A program made the translations under genes and the position numbers. Source: a virus. From it: a stretch of 64,000 bases of DNA. Shown here one piece after another: positions 31,128 through 39,759 of the stretch; positions within the stretch are counted from its first letter, which is position 1; the number at the start of each line of letters is the position of its first letter. The notes beneath the pieces were generated by a model that saw only the letters and a list, made by a program, of their open reading frames with translations, made no database searches and was not told where the DNA came from. The stretch covers positions 62,001-126,000 of the IMG/VR virus record IMGVR_UViG_3300047994_000087. One strand, written 5' to 3'.

Positions 31128-31569
31128 TGTGCTTTTCCTCTTTGGCGCGAGCTTTTAAGTCATGATGAATGTCGTGATCCGACTTGCCACGGTAACTGTC
31201 CACGGTCTTGTCGAAGTCACTGTCCGAACCAGCATGCTTATCTAAGTACTTACGCACGTGATGGTGTTTGTCGGCCACATGGTTCATAGCTGTCACCACT
31301 CTATGTCTCTCCGGGTCGTGACCGTCATCTTTATAGATGGCCTGGGCATTGTAAGGATGGGACAATTTCTTCTCTAAGTCCTTACCTGCATGTTTAACGT
31401 GGTGAGCTGTCTTCTTAGCTTGTGCGTCTAGACTACGTTCAAAAACCGACCGATCTGCACATGGAAGACAAATTCCTTCTTTTATCTCACCACCAAAGAG
31501 AGGCTGCTCACAAGTTTGACAAACGTGTTTCCAATCCAATTGTTCTAGTAGACGACCAGCTCTACTCAT
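31120..31569 (-). CDS. Tagged His-rich zinc-ribbon protein
   Basis: 149 residues from ATG 31569: MSRAGRLLEQLD. CQTCEQPLFGGEIKEGICLP with C gives a CxxC/CxxC zinc ribbon near residues 18-37; the remainder is rich in His and Lys (NHVADKHHHVRKYLDKH). Likely nucleic-acid or metal binding. Confidence 0.62.
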   Translation of the reverse strand: MSRAGRLLEQLDWKHVCQTCEQPLFGGEIKEGICLPCADRSVFERSLDAQAKKTAHHVKHAGKDLEKKLSHPYNAQAIYKDDGHDPERHRVVTAMNHVADKHHHVRKYLDKHAGSDSDFDKTVDSYRGKSDHDIHHDLKARAKEEKHND

Positions 31570-31736
31570 CACTTAGGTCTCCCAAAAATAAGGTCTTCAA
31601 TCACTTGGTCGAGCAGGGAAAGGGCTGTGTTTGTTTTGCCGCTGTCCACCATCTGTCTGATCTCTTTCAGACGGTCGAGAGTGCTGCGCTCTTCATTCAT
31701 TGTCGTTTGAGACAAAATATCTGCTGCTTTACTCAC
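31569..31736 (-). CDS. Tagged very small protein
   Basis: 55 residues from GTG 31736: MSKAADILSQTT, then a helical pair (RLKEIRQMVDSGKTNTALSL). Stop and next ATG share one base; start overlaps the upstream stop by 8 bases. Confidence 0.62.
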   Translation of the reverse strand: MSKAADILSQTTMNEERSTLDRLKEIRQMVDSGKTNTALSLLDQVIEDLIFGRPK

Positions 31737-33249
31737 CGACTTGTTCCTCTGGAATCAGGAACTGCTCAATGTCAGCATCAGAGAGTTCTTGTGCCTCATC
31801 TCGCTTGATGTCTGGTGCAAACTTATCCCAGAGAGCGTCATACATGATGCCCACTGAGCCACTCTCGTAATCATCATCGAACGTGGCATAGTTAGGGCTG
31901 TAGGGACTTGTACTTGCTGCGGAGTAGAGGTTACTCCACTGACCACTATGGAAGTGATCTCCGAAGTACTTGATAGCGATCTCAGCATCATCGTCGCCAC
32001 CATCTCTCCAGTCGACCAAACCACTCAGATGGCTCTTTAAGTAATCCATCATCTCTTGCTTAGTTGGGTCCATGGCTTCGTGCTTTCCCTGGTCTCCAAG
32101 CCTCAACTTGGTGCCTGCATTACTTTTGAAACCAACATGCTTAGGTCCTGTGTCAGTGACCTCCCAATCAGCCCCATAAGAATCTTGCACCTTATCACCA
32201 GGATTGAGTTTCTTGGAGCCGTGGAAATGATCGTGCACATGTGAGTACAGATCGTTGTGCGCTGGGTTCTTAGGACGGCCTTGGTCGTCATACCAAGTAG
32301 CCTCAGCAACAACGTCCTCATCCTTCTCACCACCCAAGTCTTTATCATCCTTTGGGTCCTGTGCGTCCTTCAGTTTGTTGTTGTCCTTGCCTTGCTCTTT
32401 GGCAGTGGATTCCCAGCTGGCTTTCGTCTTCGGTTTGGCTTTACGCTTAGCTTCAATCTCTTTAGCCTTGGCCAAATGATCCATCCCGGCCTTCATGTGG
32501 CTACCATCGGCATCTTCGTCTTCACAGTCGGAGCCTTCCTTAAGCACTGACTCTCCCATATAATTGTTGATGTACTCTTTTGCACGTTTAACGGTCGAGT
32601 GCAGCGTGCCCCCATGTCCGTCCGGCATGTGCTCTGGATGTGAAACTGTGTAGCCCTTAACTTTACGGTGAGTGCCAAAGCCTAACTGGGCTGATAGATT
32701 ATGCGAATCTGGCAGTCGGTGTCCTATCTGTACGCCAGAGAAGGGCTTTATTGTCCATCCCTTGTGTTCTATGTCTTCATCGACAGAATCTTCCTCAACA
32801 GCCATGGCAGCTTTGAGCATGTCTGATGCGGACTCGTTCTTAGACACTTTATACTTTGGCTTGGAAGAGACTCTGTCCTTAACTTCGTCGTCTGTAAGGT
32901 CCGACAAGTTAACTATCTTTGTTGCTCCGTTTCTGAGCACCATAATGGACCTATTTCCCTTAGCATCCATGCCTTTGTAATCACGGTGGGTGTTATTCCA
33001 AACAGCGTCTAAATGGTCATCACGTTTGGCTTCATTCTTCGGACCACAACCACACGCACCTTCTCGCACAACGTCTCGTCCAGTCAATTCCTTGATCATA
33101 CGAGTGGCTTCATCGTGCTTCATAAGGCCGTTCAGTTTGACACCAGCACAGGAAGAAGCGAGCGACTTCTCCGCCATATTAAATCTTTGTCGATCTGCTC
33201 TGGAGAGATCATCGTCAAATGACTCAAGGAATTTAGCGGCCTTACTCAT
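31729..33249 (-). CDS. Large tagged protein
   Basis: 506 residues from ATG 33249 (GGAGAG upstream): MSKAAKFLESFDD. Charged and probably modular: a segment with YKGMDAKGNRSIMVLRNGAT, a KGWTIKPFSGVQIGHRLPDS segment, a Lys-rich linker, a small beta domain (GDKVQDSYGADWEVTDTGPK) and an acidic end. No enzyme motif recognised. First gene of the tagged operon and the largest candidate internal protein. Confidence 0.62.
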   Translation of the reverse strand: MSKAAKFLESFDDDLSRADRQRFNMAEKSLASSCAGVKLNGLMKHDEATRMIKELTGRDVVREGACGCGPKNEAKRDDHLDAVWNNTHRDYKGMDAKGNRSIMVLRNGATKIVNLSDLTDDEVKDRVSSKPKYKVSKNESASDMLKAAMAVEEDSVDEDIEHKGWTIKPFSGVQIGHRLPDSHNLSAQLGFGTHRKVKGYTVSHPEHMPDGHGGTLHSTVKRAKEYINNYMGESVLKEGSDCEDEDADGSHMKAGMDHLAKAKEIEAKRKAKPKTKASWESTAKEQGKDNNKLKDAQDPKDDKDLGGEKDEDVVAEATWYDDQGRPKNPAHNDLYSHVHDHFHGSKKLNPGDKVQDSYGADWEVTDTGPKHVGFKSNAGTKLRLGDQGKHEAMDPTKQEMMDYLKSHLSGLVDWRDGGDDDAEIAIKYFGDHFHSGQWSNLYSAASTSPYSPNYATFDDDYESGSVGIMYDALWDKFAPDIKRDEAQELSDADIEQFLIPEEQVGE

Positions 33250-33297
33250 CTGTATCTCTCCGAACGGGGGCACCAAGTTATTAACCTTGATAATAAG

Positions 33298-33319
33298 TCC
33301 CGTCTATATAGGTACGGGA
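33298..33319 (-). terminator. Hairpin upstream of tagged operon
   Basis: TCCCGT (33298-33303) pairs with ACGGGA (33314-33319); on the minus strand followed by CTTATT. May end the transcript from 33408 or structure the leader of the tagged operon. No copy of the repeated promoter found here. Confidence 0.4.
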
Positions 33320-33407
33320 AAACCAGAGAAATTAACTTCCCTGGCCCCGGATCGATGATGTGCGTCGATGAAATCTAGTAACTTGAGCTTCTAGATTAAC
33401 ACTTAGC

Positions 33408-33635
33408 TTATTGGTGCTTTGGAAACAGACCTCTATTTATGTCAAGCCTATAAAGGTCCAATGAGTGCATGACACTAGAGAGCTTCAGTATTGTCTGGTC
33501 AATGTCCTTAGCAAACTGACCTTCAAAACCAGGAACGTCTGGAGCCATATCCTCTATCTTCCGTAAGTGGTCGTAGGTCTCAGACAAGGAATAGAGTGCT
33601 TTGTCCAACCTCTTCACTATTTTCTTCCTACTCAC
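33408..33635 (-). CDS. Small helical protein with partly tag-like start
   Basis: 75 residues, GTG start in a GTGA overlap. Starts MSRKKIVKRLDK, which lacks the RAxxILE pattern. Helical. Not recognised. Confidence 0.55.
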   Translation of the reverse strand: MSRKKIVKRLDKALYSLSETYDHLRKIEDMAPDVPGFEGQFAKDIDQTILKLSSVMHSLDLYRLDINRGLFPKHQ

Positions 33636-33922
33636 GCGCCCACCTCGGTCATCGACATAAACTGCTTCTTCATTTGTTTCCGTTGTGACTTAGCGTTTCT
33701 ATCAAGAAGGTCGTCTCGCGCTTGGTCAAAGGCAGCCACAATAGATTGACCCAAGTCCGTAAAGTCGCTAGTAACTCCATACATCTGCCACCGACCAGAG
33801 TACTTAGCCTGTACCTCTACGTGCCATCACCCATGTCTCCAGAATTCGATCTTCACCCGCACACCGCAGTTCAAACAATCAAGAGTAGCCATCTGCTCTT
33901 TCAATAGATCATCTATATTCAT
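33632..33922 (-). pseudogene. Gene with one in-frame TGA
   Basis: ATG 33922 overlaps the thyX stop (ATGA); the final stop overlaps the next start (GTGA). 97 codons in a single frame except for TGA at codon 32 (33829-33827). Before it: CLNCGVRVKIEFWRHG; after it, in the same frame: WHVEVQAKYSGRWQMYGVTS and a helical end. The CxxC and continuous composition indicate one protein. Nonsense mutation, readthrough or sequence error. Confidence 0.7.
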
Positions 33923-34770
33923 GCCGGTTGCTCCCACGGAAGGACAGTGATGTTTTCGTCTGCCAAATATTTCCTGTACTGCTTCCATCCTTTGAAATTG
34001 CCCAGGTAACCTCCATCGTATGAGGAGGCTGCGTGCTCTAGTGCGGACCCATGCATCGGACGACTCTTACACAGTTGGTCGTGGAGGGCCTTGTCCTTTT
34101 CTCTGCTGGGATGAGTGCCGTCGTGGTTTAAGTAGGACACTCGTGCGCATCTAGCTACTGAGCACTCTATAAGCTCTTGTATGTCGTCCCCATGCTCTTC
34201 AAAATCTTCCCACTCTAACTGATTAATAAAAGGAAGATGCCAGCGACCATAATCAAGTAGCTTCGGTACAGAAGCTCTATACGCTTCCCTCATATCTCTG
34301 GCTAACAGGGCGATGTGTGGCTCAGCCATGGGGTGATCACGCAGAGCAAAGAAATTGGCGTAATCAGTTGCTGACAAGACAATCTTTGTGAACATCCAGC
34401 TCTCCAATAACCTGTTTACGGTCTGCTTGTGCAACCCATAATCAAGTAGCCGTTGTGCTCTGTCCACAGCTGCATCCCTGGCTTCAAGCCATGTGATTTT
34501 GCATGCCTCAATGGTCTCTGAATCTAACTCTTCTCCTGCCTGCATGCCAGGTTTATTAGAGCCCCAATGAATAGGAATGAATGGTTCTTCAACCACTTGC
34601 TTGATCATTTTAGCTACAGGGATGGCACGGCTGCTGGAGGCGTTCCTACTGAACATCCTGTGAGTATTAAATTCACTCAGCACTATACGAGGCAGTGTCA
34701 GAACAAAGGTGGTGAGCCGATCTCCTTTAGGATTGACTGAGTCACAGATTACTTGTGCTGATATTTTCAT
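33919..34770 (-). CDS. thyX: Flavin-dependent thymidylate synthase
   Basis: 283 residues. Makes dTMP from dUMP using FAD, NADPH and methylene-tetrahydrofolate. Signature THRMFSRNASSSRA at residues 36-49 corresponds to the ThyX motif (RHRxxSxNxxSxR, of the HR..SRNaSSRA phage subtype). C-terminal GNFKGWKQYRKYL is typical of this subtype. ATG overlaps none of its upstream neighbour but abuts it. Confidence 0.88.
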   Translation of the reverse strand: MKISAQVICDSVNPKGDRLTTFVLTLPRIVLSEFNTHRMFSRNASSSRAIPVAKMIKQVVEEPFIPIHWGSNKPGMQAGEELDSETIEACKITWLEARDAAVDRAQRLLDYGLHKQTVNRLLESWMFTKIVLSATDYANFFALRDHPMAEPHIALLARDMREAYRASVPKLLDYGRWHLPFINQLEWEDFEEHGDDIQELIECSVARCARVSYLNHDGTHPSREKDKALHDQLCKSRPMHGSALEHAASSYDGGYLGNFKGWKQYRKYLADENITVLPWEQPA

Positions 34771-35484
34771 TTACTCTTCATCCTCCGCATGTTCGGCATC
34801 GAATCGGCTCCACGGAATTTTCACACGGGTACTTATTGACTCATAGGACGTGAGACCATATTGTTTGATCCAACCATCCAGGTAGGCTTGCATCTCTGTA
34901 ATTGCTTCATCTGGTATGTGGTCATAGGCGTCTTCATACATCTGTTCCGTTTCGTCTTGAATCAAACGATCAGCGTCAAAACTCATATGAACTTCACGTG
35001 TCAGGTGAGCATACTTAGGACGCCTCTCCCTATGATAACCGGCCTGCTCGTTTTCATAGTCACACTCATAGGTATTGTCGTGAATGGACTCCATCATTTC
35101 GTCCATGTCGTCGTAATAGTCATCTCCAACATTCAAGCAGTAGGGATGGTTAGGGATCTCCTCTTCCGATACGACCTTGATTTTCCCTTCTGCAATCTGC
35201 TTTTCCTCTAAGCATTCAGAACACAATTCCCCAACATAAAGGTGCCAACGGGCAGCGCCACACCCGACACAATTCTTTTCTTTGTTCCGCTGCTCATAGG
35301 GCACGCAATGATGAATGTCGCCGTCAATATTTTCCTTGTGTTTATCCACTACCTTGCAATTGGAACAATACCAAACGTGCGACTCTTTCATAGAGCCATC
35401 TTCAGTCTGATGGAACAAGGGCATGGCCTTTGTCACCACGTATGGTTTTGGTTCAGGAGTTACTGATTTGTGTCGTTGCATCAT
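34771..35484 (-). CDS. Zinc-ribbon hypothetical protein
   Basis: 237 residues. CSNCKVVDKHKEN...HHC, CVGCGAARWHL and CSECL pairs give two zinc sites in the first 110 residues; the rest is acidic. One-base overlap with the gene at 35484. Function unknown. Confidence 0.6.
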   Translation of the reverse strand: MMQRHKSVTPEPKPYVVTKAMPLFHQTEDGSMKESHVWYCSNCKVVDKHKENIDGDIHHCVPYEQRNKEKNCVGCGAARWHLYVGELCSECLEEKQIAEGKIKVVSEEEIPNHPYCLNVGDDYYDDMDEMMESIHDNTYECDYENEQAGYHRERRPKYAHLTREVHMSFDADRLIQDETEQMYEDAYDHIPDEAITEMQAYLDGWIKQYGLTSYESISTRVKIPWSRFDAEHAEDEE

Positions 35485-35720
35485 TATGCTCTCCTATCTG
35501 CCCACGGAGGTCTTCTGCCGCTTTTGGCATAACTGTGGTATCGCTGGGCCAGGGCTTCTGGATTACAGGCCACACGTCTCACTGCCGGATAGACCATGTC
35601 CAAATCTTCCGCCATGTACCTAAGAGCTAAACTTTGAGCAGCATATTCCGCCTTCAACCATTCGTTCTCGTCAATGGTGTGGCAGCTAAACCTGAAAAAC
35701 TTACCAATGTTTTTCCACAT
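35484..35720 (-). CDS. Hypothetical helical protein
   Basis: 78 residues, helical, aromatic start (MWKNIGKFFRFSCHT). Not recognised. Confidence 0.6.
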   Translation of the reverse strand: MWKNIGKFFRFSCHTIDENEWLKAEYAAQSLALRYMAEDLDMVYPAVRRVACNPEALAQRYHSYAKSGRRPPWADRRA

Positions 35721-35721
35721 A

Positions 35722-35917
35722 TTAATTTACGCTCCAGTACGTAGTTGAGAAATTGGTGGCGCCTTGAGTCTTGAAGAACTTCATAGCTTCGTTCAGCAGC
35801 TCCTCAGTGGAGTAATGCCCTATGTGCAGGACATACGGGGCCTGTGGGCCATCCTGCTTCCTCACCTCAACATAAGCAGTCAATCTCCAGTATGCTTGAT
35901 TGATTGATATTAGCCAT
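35722..35917 (-). pseudogene. Small gene broken by a 4-base repeat expansion
   Basis: ATG 35917 (AAGGAT upstream) gives MANINQ and then shifts. The plus strand has TTGA three times in tandem (35896-35907). With two copies the frame is MANINQAYWRLTAYVEVRKQ and continues to the stop at 35722, 63 residues. The restored protein is beta then helix (STEELLNEAMKFFKTQG) with consistent coding character. Confidence 0.72.
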
Positions 35918-35928
35918 CTCTAAATCCT

Positions 35929-36258
35929 TCATTCGCAACTATCCGTCAAACAATAGAACACTGATTTCAAAGTAAAGAACTTTGGTTGCACTGGCTCAGG
36001 ATCGTTCTTCTCATACCAATCAAGCGTTCTTAGATGCCTGTCGTGGCCCTGTTGCATTCTTCTCTGTTGGTTACTCCAAGCACACCACTTATCGGCGTAG
36101 TTTATTGGCTTACGAGGAATCAAAATCTTATACAGATGAGGGAACTCTTGGCCCTCACTGATACTCAGAAGAGGAAAGATCTCCTCAATGGAATCATCCG
36201 GCCCAATGGCAAAGAACTCATCAGTGTTGTCGACATAGAAGTATTGATCGCCAGTCAT
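35929..36258 (-). CDS. Hypothetical protein
   Basis: 109 residues from ATG 36258 (one-base overlap with the previous stop). MTGDQYFYVDNTDEFFAIGP start, many aromatic residues. Not recognised. Confidence 0.6.
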   Translation of the reverse strand: MTGDQYFYVDNTDEFFAIGPDDSIEEIFPLLSISEGQEFPHLYKILIPRKPINYADKWCAWSNQQRRMQQGHDRHLRTLDWYEKNDPEPVQPKFFTLKSVFYCLTDSCE

Positions 36259-36617
36259 CAGTCCTCCCCCGCTGCTTCGAACACCATGATCCCCAGTCTC
36301 TCTGCCTGTAGTTGGCAATCAGCAGTCCCACGGCCACCAGGAAAAACAACGAGCATATCCACATCCTTGTCTAACATTTCCAGCATTTTGTAATTCCGAA
36401 TGACTCCAGCGCCACGCCCGTACTTGCCCCAATTTGCTTTTACGGTTTGATGCTCTACGTCTCTGTCCATCGCCCAATAACGACCCAAACGATCAGCCCC
36501 TTTCGCACCGCCCTCAATGAGTAATTCAATAGGCTCTGAGGCGTGCACTTCATCGAGAGCCTTGTACAAGAACTCCTTATCGTCGTAAGTGCGGCCTCCT
36601 GTAACAACGACCTTCAT
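36258..36617 (-). CDS. SLOG-family (YspA/DUF2493-like) protein
   Basis: 119 residues. MKVVVTGGRTYDD start, EGGAKGADRLGRYWA, RNYKMLEM and FPGGRGTADC are the standard DUF2493/SLOG motifs for binding nucleotides or ADP-ribose-like ligands. Relatives act as nucleotide sensors or in ADP-ribose metabolism; the presence of ART-like proteins in this phage makes an ADP-ribose ligand attractive but unproven. ATG 36617 chosen for its overlap with the previous stop. Confidence 0.82.
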   Translation of the reverse strand: MKVVVTGGRTYDDKEFLYKALDEVHASEPIELLIEGGAKGADRLGRYWAMDRDVEHQTVKANWGKYGRGAGVIRNYKMLEMLDKDVDMLVVFPGGRGTADCQLQAERLGIMVFEAAGED

Positions 36618-36880
36618 CAAACACCCTTTATGCAACGATAGTCATGGATGCCTGCACGTCCTTCGGACACTGCTTCTGCCTCAAGATACTCCTGGCAGAA
36701 AATGAGTATGCCCTCTGTTGATCGTCTCACAGCAAGATCTTCTCCACACCCAAACTTGTCGTAGTAGCCAATGGAGTATTGGTCACCATCCTCGGTTGGC
36801 TGGTGTGCATCTAAATAAACATTCTCGTGCTTAAGAAGCACATGCATGACGGCACGTCCAAGTGTTTCGTATGCATTCAT
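36617..36880 (-). CDS. Hypothetical protein
   Basis: 87 residues, mixed, acidic. Overlaps its neighbours by one base each side. Not recognised. Confidence 0.6.
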   Translation of the reverse strand: MNAYETLGRAVMHVLLKHENVYLDAHQPTEDGDQYSIGYYDKFGCGEDLAVRRSTEGILIFCQEYLEAEAVSEGRAGIHDYRCIKGV

Positions 36881-38223
36881 TACCAGACTCCTGTGTAGTG
36901 CGCTATGACGGTAGCCGACACGCTGACTAGCACGACGTACAAAACTACAACAGCATCTAATACTACCTTCATGTTACTGAGGGTTTCTGTGTAGCTCTCA
37001 AGTAACTCATTAATCTGCGAAAGAGGTTCATCAAACACTGAAGCAATCTGATCCTGCGGCACTATGGTTGCCCTACTGGTCACCTTATCTAGCAAGTCAC
37101 TAAGCAGGCCATGTGCAGCGTCTTTGTACTCTAACTTTTCCAAGCTCCTAATGTCGACTGGCTCATTTTGCTTATCTTCAATGGAATTGTCTTTAGCAAC
37201 ACGCTCTGTGTATGTTTGAACTGTTGCCTCATGTTGTGCGGCAAGTTCTTCAAGCTCTTTAACAGCTGCATCAGCCTTCGAACCAGTCCACTTAATACGA
37301 GTAATTCCTTCCTCTGCATCGTGTGTTGTCGTGAACACTTCCTCAGCAGCCACTTCCTGCACACTCGCACGTTTCTTGTATTTCTTCTTTATCTTAGCTG
37401 GCTTCACGTCTTTGAATGAATCAATAACCCACGTACCTTGAGCCTTAGTAGACTTAGGGTCCTTGTGCGCGTCAATCTTACCTGCCGCAATCAGGGTACG
37501 AAGTGTGGTGTCTGACATGTTCATGTAATCAGCCGCATTTTTTAATGACATCATGAGAGATGTGTCTTTCTGCTTCTTCACAGATACTCCTTGGGCTTTC
37601 TTACCCTTATGTGTTTTCTTAATTGGCTCATAACTACTGAACACCTTCTTAACGACAGAAGGATCTGAAACGTCTATACTCCATCTATCAAACTCAAGAC
37701 CGTTTTCATCGTTCGCCTTTTCCCAGCGAACAGGGAGCAGTCCTCTGCGACAGCAATCAGTTATCTTGTCCTTTGAAAATCCGAAATTCGTGCACACATG
37801 ATGTGCTGTGTGCCAGTATCGCCCATCCTGGGAGGGGTCGAACACCACAATGTTTCTACCGTGTTTATACACAGTCTCACGTGCGCTAACTGGAATCGCT
37901 CTGTATGATCCTGTGTTCGGTTCAATTGTACTCTGCATCACTTCCTGTTCCTTTACCACTGGGGGCACAAGTCTAAGTTCTGGCTGTTTACTGACTGGCA
38001 ACGTCTCAATTACATCCCACTCTGAGTTGGGAGCTACTAGGTGTGCTCGTCTCAATACAGAATAAACATAGTTTGTGTTGACACCTTGTTTCTTTGCAAT
38101 GTCGACTACGTGTTTTCCATTTTCAAAATCTTCAACAATGCATTCTTCTGTCCAGTCGATGTCATCACGAGTGTGATTCCATGCAGCAAACTGTTTATCC
38201 AACTTCTTCATTTGCCTACCCAC
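36880..38223 (-). CDS. Large protein with HTH-like segments and C-terminal membrane helix
   Basis: 447 residues. Residues about 22-60 (ECIVEDFENGKHVVDIAKKQ) and about 230-265 (MSLKNAADYMNMSDTTLRTL) look like helix-turn-helix units; the centre is Lys-rich. A final hydrophobic stretch (VVLDAVVVLYVVLVSVSATV) would anchor it in the membrane. A membrane-tethered DNA-binding protein is an inference. GTG 38223 or ATG 38211 are both possible starts. Confidence 0.6.
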   Translation of the reverse strand: MGRQMKKLDKQFAAWNHTRDDIDWTEECIVEDFENGKHVVDIAKKQGVNTNYVYSVLRRAHLVAPNSEWDVIETLPVSKQPELRLVPPVVKEQEVMQSTIEPNTGSYRAIPVSARETVYKHGRNIVVFDPSQDGRYWHTAHHVCTNFGFSKDKITDCCRRGLLPVRWEKANDENGLEFDRWSIDVSDPSVVKKVFSSYEPIKKTHKGKKAQGVSVKKQKDTSLMMSLKNAADYMNMSDTTLRTLIAAGKIDAHKDPKSTKAQGTWVIDSFKDVKPAKIKKKYKKRASVQEVAAEEVFTTTHDAEEGITRIKWTGSKADAAVKELEELAAQHEATVQTYTERVAKDNSIEDKQNEPVDIRSLEKLEYKDAAHGLLSDLLDKVTSRATIVPQDQIASVFDEPLSQINELLESYTETLSNMKVVLDAVVVLYVVLVSVSATVIAHYTGVW

Positions 38224-38225
38224 AA

Positions 38226-38498
38226 CTACACCGCCTTCGGATAAAGAACATCAAGAGCTGCCTCAGATGCCTTATAACGCTCTATAAATTCAATCAGCTG
38301 TCTGTTGCTGTCTACTGTTTCGGAAGCACGCGACTGAACAGCTTCTCTCTGGTGTCTGACCTTACGTGCCATGACTATGTCGTCTCCAGACGCAACTTCA
38401 GCACATACAAGGTAACTAACAGCTTCATTCAAGAAGCTGGCAGCTCGTTCTAAAAAATAGGTTGCCTGAATAAGATCGTCTTCAACTACTTTATGCAT
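38226..38498 (-). CDS. Hypothetical helical protein
   Basis: 90 residues from ATG 38498 (one-base overlap). Helical throughout. Not recognised. Confidence 0.6.
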   Translation of the reverse strand: MHKVVEDDLIQATYFLERAASFLNEAVSYLVCAEVASGDDIVMARKVRHQREAVQSRASETVDSNRQLIEFIERYKASEAALDVLYPKAV

Positions 38499-38683
38499 CA
38501 CTTGATCTCCTTGTAATCCCACCGAAAAATACTATCAAGCACGTATTCTCTGAGAACTTCTTCAATATAATCATCACGCTCCTGAGCATTCAGATCTTCT
38601 AATTCACTGTCTTCTATTTCAACAGTCTGTCGCTGAGTGCAACCAACAAGGCCATTACTCACTGACACTTCAAACTTTGCCAT
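38498..38683 (-). CDS. Small conserved phage-type protein
   Basis: 61 residues. FEVSVSNGLVGCTQRQTVEI then DYIEEVLREYVLD and FRWDYKEI resembles small phage proteins with a strand-helix-strand plan; name not known to me. Confidence 0.6.
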   Translation of the reverse strand: MAKFEVSVSNGLVGCTQRQTVEIEDSELEDLNAQERDDYIEEVLREYVLDSIFRWDYKEIK

Positions 38684-38686
38684 GGT

Positions 38687-38908
38687 TTACCTCTTCCCTA
38701 TAAAGGCCTTCTTACTCTGAGCACAGGACGGCAAACGCCTTGGAAGTTGCAACTCCACTCCGCAATTTGTGCAATTCCCAAATAGATCGTCTGTCGCAAG
38801 GTGGGCAGCTATCCATGGGTGATTAGAGCAAGGCTCAGCACACAACGGACACATGAACCAATTACGCTCCAGGTCGTCCAGAGCTAAGTAAGTCTTTTCT
38901 TTCTTCAT
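38687..38908 (-). CDS. Zinc-finger protein
   Basis: 73 residues with CPLCAEPCSNHPWIAAH and CTNCG, enough ligands for one or two zinc ions. Confidence 0.62.
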   Translation of the reverse strand: MKKEKTYLALDDLERNWFMCPLCAEPCSNHPWIAAHLATDDLFGNCTNCGVELQLPRRLPSCAQSKKAFIGKR

Positions 38909-38916
38909 ACCAATTC

Positions 38917-39111
38917 CTACCGTCTCAGGTCATTCAGTTCCTGCTGCGCCTCATAGAGCTTGTAGTCCAATGAGCGGAACACTTCAGCTACATCCTCTCT
39001 GGCTCTGTCTAAATCGACTTCCTCAAACTTTCCAGGGTTGAACGTGTGCGCCTTGGCCTTCTTTATCAGATGGTCTAACAGCTGCAAAAACTCAGCTTCA
39101 GTAAGACTCAT
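38917..39111 (-). CDS. Hypothetical helical protein
   Basis: 64 residues from ATG 39111 (GGGGTAAG upstream). Two helices (EFLQLLDHLIKKAK; KLYEAQQELNDLRR). Not recognised. Confidence 0.58.
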   Translation of the reverse strand: MSLTEAEFLQLLDHLIKKAKAHTFNPGKFEEVDLDRAREDVAEVFRSLDYKLYEAQQELNDLRR

Positions 39112-39124
39112 CTGGCTTACCCCG

Positions 39125-39649
39125 TTATAACATGTCACCTCGCAACAATCCTGATGTTATGTTGAGCTTGTCTTGTAATTCGCAAATATCTCCCCAACTT
39201 CCATAGTCTGGCTCCAGGCCATTAGCGTTTAGTTTGCGTATGTGCTTAGAAAGCTGTCGACGGAATAGCATATTCAAATTTATCCAATGTTGTTCTCGCT
39301 CACGCAATTCTTTTAAATTGGCACGGTCAAGTCGAATTTTTGCTATGCGATGTCTGTAATGAATTTCAAACTGAGGATCAGTCGCCATCTTCTCCTCTGC
39401 CTGTTCTCGCAGTAACTCCCAGTTAGGCTCTGGTTGCCCAGCATAATAAATCTCATCAATCACGCAGCCTACTTCAAAGTCATGAAACAAAGTCTCACAA
39501 TCTTGCTCTAGCTGTTCGACATAATCTCTTACAGCCTTTTCAGCTGTGATAAGAGCACGTGCTGATTCTCCACACTCACTTTTCACATACCATGCATAGG
39601 CATCTCTGTAGTCTATAAGTAGTTGGTTAAAGGTTTTCTCTTCAGTCAT
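39125..39649 (-). CDS. Hypothetical coiled-coil protein
   Basis: 174 residues, long helices (EKAVRDYVEQLEQDCETLFH). GAGGAGAGGG precedes the ATG. Not recognised. Confidence 0.62.
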   Translation of the reverse strand: MTEEKTFNQLLIDYRDAYAWYVKSECGESARALITAEKAVRDYVEQLEQDCETLFHDFEVGCVIDEIYYAGQPEPNWELLREQAEEKMATDPQFEIHYRHRIAKIRLDRANLKELREREQHWINLNMLFRRQLSKHIRKLNANGLEPDYGSWGDICELQDKLNITSGLLRGDML

Positions 39650-39660
39650 TTACCCTCTCC

Positions 39661-39759
39661 TCAAGCTTTCTTAAAGGCCGACCGCCTCATTTGCCATTCC
39701 AGTCGCTGATGTTGTTGGTCCGCAATACTTACGGAGTTCCGGTCAAATGGGGTTCTCAT
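39661..39759 (-). CDS. Micro-protein
   Basis: 32 residues, ATG overlapping the upstream stop (ATGA); basic C-terminus (WQMRRSAFKKA). The RBS of the next gene overlaps its end. Confidence 0.5.
   Translation of the reverse strand: MRTPFDRNSVSIADQQHQRLEWQMRRSAFKKA

Noticed and set aside
33632-33922. General TGA-to-Trp recoding
   Set aside because: Most genes in the window end with TGA in ATGA overlaps, so TGA must act as stop; the tRNA-Trp found has a CCA anticodon.
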